DNA from: Betaproteobacteria bacterium
GTDB lineage: Bacteria > Pseudomonadota > Gammaproteobacteria > Burkholderiales > SG8-41
Assembly (NCBI GenBank): GCA_021300125.1
Contig: JAJTHX010000407.1
Coordinates: 1-6,158, forward strand
DNA: 6,158 nt
Direction: 5' to 3'
Below, piece by piece: positions 5,219-6,158 of this stretch. A program made the position numbers and the translations under genes. The notes under the pieces are model-generated. The model ran no database searches, was not told the origin of the DNA, and saw only the letters and a program-made list of their open reading frames with translations. Numbering within the stretch: the stretch's first letter is position 1; every line of letters begins with the position of its first letter.

Positions 5219-6097
5219 GTGAAACTGGTGACATTCATCGCCGACAGCCGGGTGCGCCCCGGCGTGGTGGACGGCGACCATGTGGTTGACCTTGCCGCAG
5301 CCGGACTGCCGGTGGACGATCATGGCGACCTGATGCCCATCGTGCGCGGCGGTGACGCCATGCTCGAGCGCGTGCGCGCCGCCATCAGCAGCCCGACCCG
5401 GCGCGCCCTGCCGCTGGAAGAGGTGCGTCTTGCCGCGCCGCTGCTCGCGCCCTCGAAAATCGTTGCAGTGGGCCTGAACTACATCGATCACTGCAAGGAA
5501 GCCAACCTGCCGGTGCCGGGCGAGCCGGTGCTGTTCACCAAGTGGCCGAACTCGATCACCGGGCCGTACGACGAGCTGCACTGGCCGCAAGGGGTGACGA
5601 AAGAGGTGGATTACGAGGTCGAACTCGGCGTGGTGATCGGCCGCCGCGGCCGCAACATCAGTGAAAAGGATGCGCTCGATTATGTCTGCGGCTACACCGT
5701 GGTCAACGATGTGTCCGCGCGAGACCTGCAGTTCGCCAACGCCAAGCAGTGGGACCGCGGCAAGTCGCTCGACACCTTCTGTCCCTGGGGGCCGTGGATC
5801 GTGACCCGCGACGAAATCGACAATCCGCACGACCTTGAGGTGCGTACCATACTCAATGGCAAGGAAATGCAGAAGTCGAACACGAAAAACCTGATCTTCA
5901 ACATCAACCAGATCATCGCCTATGCCTCGCAGGGAACGACGCTGATGCCGGGCGACCTGATTCCGACGGGCACCCCCTTCGGTGTCGGGTTCTCGCGCAC
6001 GCCACCGGTGTTCCTGCAGCACGGCGATGTCTGCGAGTGCAGCGTCGAGAAGATCGGCAGTATTCGCAACACAGTCAACTTGGCAAGGTCAATCTGA
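5219..6097 (+). CDS. Fumarylacetoacetate hydrolase (FAH) family protein
   Basis: A 292-residue cytosolic enzyme with an N-terminal domain (about 1-70) and the C-terminal FAH catalytic domain (about 78-290). Metal ligands are visible: E133 and E135 in DYEVELGVVIG and D164 in VVNDVSARD. H91 and E94 in GLNYIDHCKE match the His-Glu pair used by FAHD1-like enzymes. GKSLDTFCPWGP (181-192) and PTGTPFGVG (249-257) are further family blocks, with K182 a likely substrate contact. The family cleaves carbon-carbon bonds in acylpyruvates, decarboxylates oxo-acids or isomerises ring-cleavage products; sequence alone does not tell which. Translation starts at GTG, supported by AAGGA 6 bases upstream and by the family N-terminus (MKLVTF). 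It stands between a terminator and a further gene, so it may have its own promoter or depend on readthrough. Confidence 0.93.
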   Translation: MKLVTFIADSRVRPGVVDGDHVVDLAAAGLPVDDHGDLMPIVRGGDAMLERVRAAISSPTRRALPLEEVRLAAPLLAPSKIVAVGLNYIDHCKEANLPVPGEPVLFTKWPNSITGPYDELHWPQGVTKEVDYEVELGVVIGRRGRNISEKDALDYVCGYTVVNDVSARDLQFANAKQWDRGKSLDTFCPWGPWIVTRDEIDNPHDLEVRTILNGKEMQKSNTKNLIFNINQIIAYASQGTTLMPGDLIPTGTPFGVGFSRTPPVFLQHGDVCECSVEKIGSIRNTVNLARSI

Positions 6098-6103
6098 AAT
6101 AGA

Positions 6104-6121
6104 CGCCGCCACATCGCGGCG
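6104..6121 (+). other. GC-rich hairpin between the FAH gene and the next gene
   Basis: CGCCGC (6104-6109) pairs exactly with GCGGCG (6116-6121) across a 6-base loop. There is no T-run after it, so it is not a standard intrinsic terminator. It ends one base before the next gene's GGAGGA SD site and may affect translation or mRNA stability. Confidence 0.35.
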
Positions 6122-6137
6122 CGGAGGAGAACGCAGC

Positions 6138-6158
6138 ATGCGCAATACCCTGATCGCA
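6138..6158 (+). CDS. Start of a further gene, cut by the window edge
   Basis: ATG at 6138 is preceded by GGAGGA (6123-6128) with 9 bases spacing, and seven codons (MRNTLIA) reach the window end in frame. It starts 40 bases after the FAH stop on the same strand, so the two are probably co-transcribed. The basic then hydrophobic opening could be the beginning of a signal peptide, but seven residues are too few to assign a product. Confidence 0.6.

Noticed and set aside
4132..5238. Minus-strand ORF of 368 codons opposite the Bug/TctC gene
   Set aside because: Low-complexity, basic translation with no recognisable domain; the plus strand has a complete secreted protein with signal peptide and family motifs.
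5201..6022. Minus-strand ORF of 273 codons opposite the FAH gene
   Set aside because: No motifs; the plus-strand frame carries the full set of FAH catalytic residues.

Overview
The window reads as chromosomal DNA from a GC-rich Betaproteobacterium, most likely Burkholderiales. The reasons are high GC with strong third-position bias, clear Shine-Dalgarno (SD) sequences, and a gene mix typical of that order: a Bug/TctC-type solute-binding protein, a TRAP-type solute receptor, an AtuA (DUF1446)/DUF4387 pair and a fumarylacetoacetate-hydrolase (FAH)-fold enzyme. The organism is inferred from gene content, since there is no rRNA or other marker. No tRNA, rRNA, CRISPR array, insertion sequence or phage gene was seen.

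Layout. On the minus strand, a TauE/SafE-type membrane permease gene (960-1751) is followed 20 bases later by a TRAP DctP-type solute-receptor gene (22-939). They form a probable two-gene unit read leftwards. Its divergent neighbour on the plus strand is a vicinal-oxygen-chelate (VOC, glyoxalase fold) gene (1881-2345). The 129-base gap between them holds a candidate leftward sigma70 promoter and a perfect 8+8 base inverted repeat that could be an operator. After a short AT-rich island with promoter-like elements come a small DUF4387 gene (2413-2715) and an AtuA/DUF1446 gene (2712-4112), overlapping by four bases as ATGA. A 73-base gap with a three-copy 9-base repeat leads to a secreted Bug/TctC binding protein (4186-5157). 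A convincing intrinsic terminator (5171-5201) follows. Next is a GTG-initiated FAH-family hydrolase (5219-6097) and the first seven codons of another gene (6138 onward).

How the genes may work together. The plus-strand genes look like a small-molecule carboxylic acid uptake and breakdown locus: a periplasmic binding protein, an FAH-fold enzyme that would cleave or decarboxylate a 2-oxo or 1,3-dioxo acid, a VOC enzyme acting on a similar intermediate, and the poorly understood AtuA/DUF4387 pair. No membrane TctA/TctB or DctQ/DctM partner is encoded here, so both binding proteins are orphans within the window. The substrate cannot be deduced from sequence alone.

Most notable points: a TRAP receptor with no export signal next to a TauE permease; the DUF4387-AtuA coupled pair next to Bug and FAH genes; a terminator whose 3' arm overlaps a second hairpin that would mask the FAH gene's ribosome binding site; and the 9-base repeat before the Bug gene. 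No clearly unprecedented system was found.
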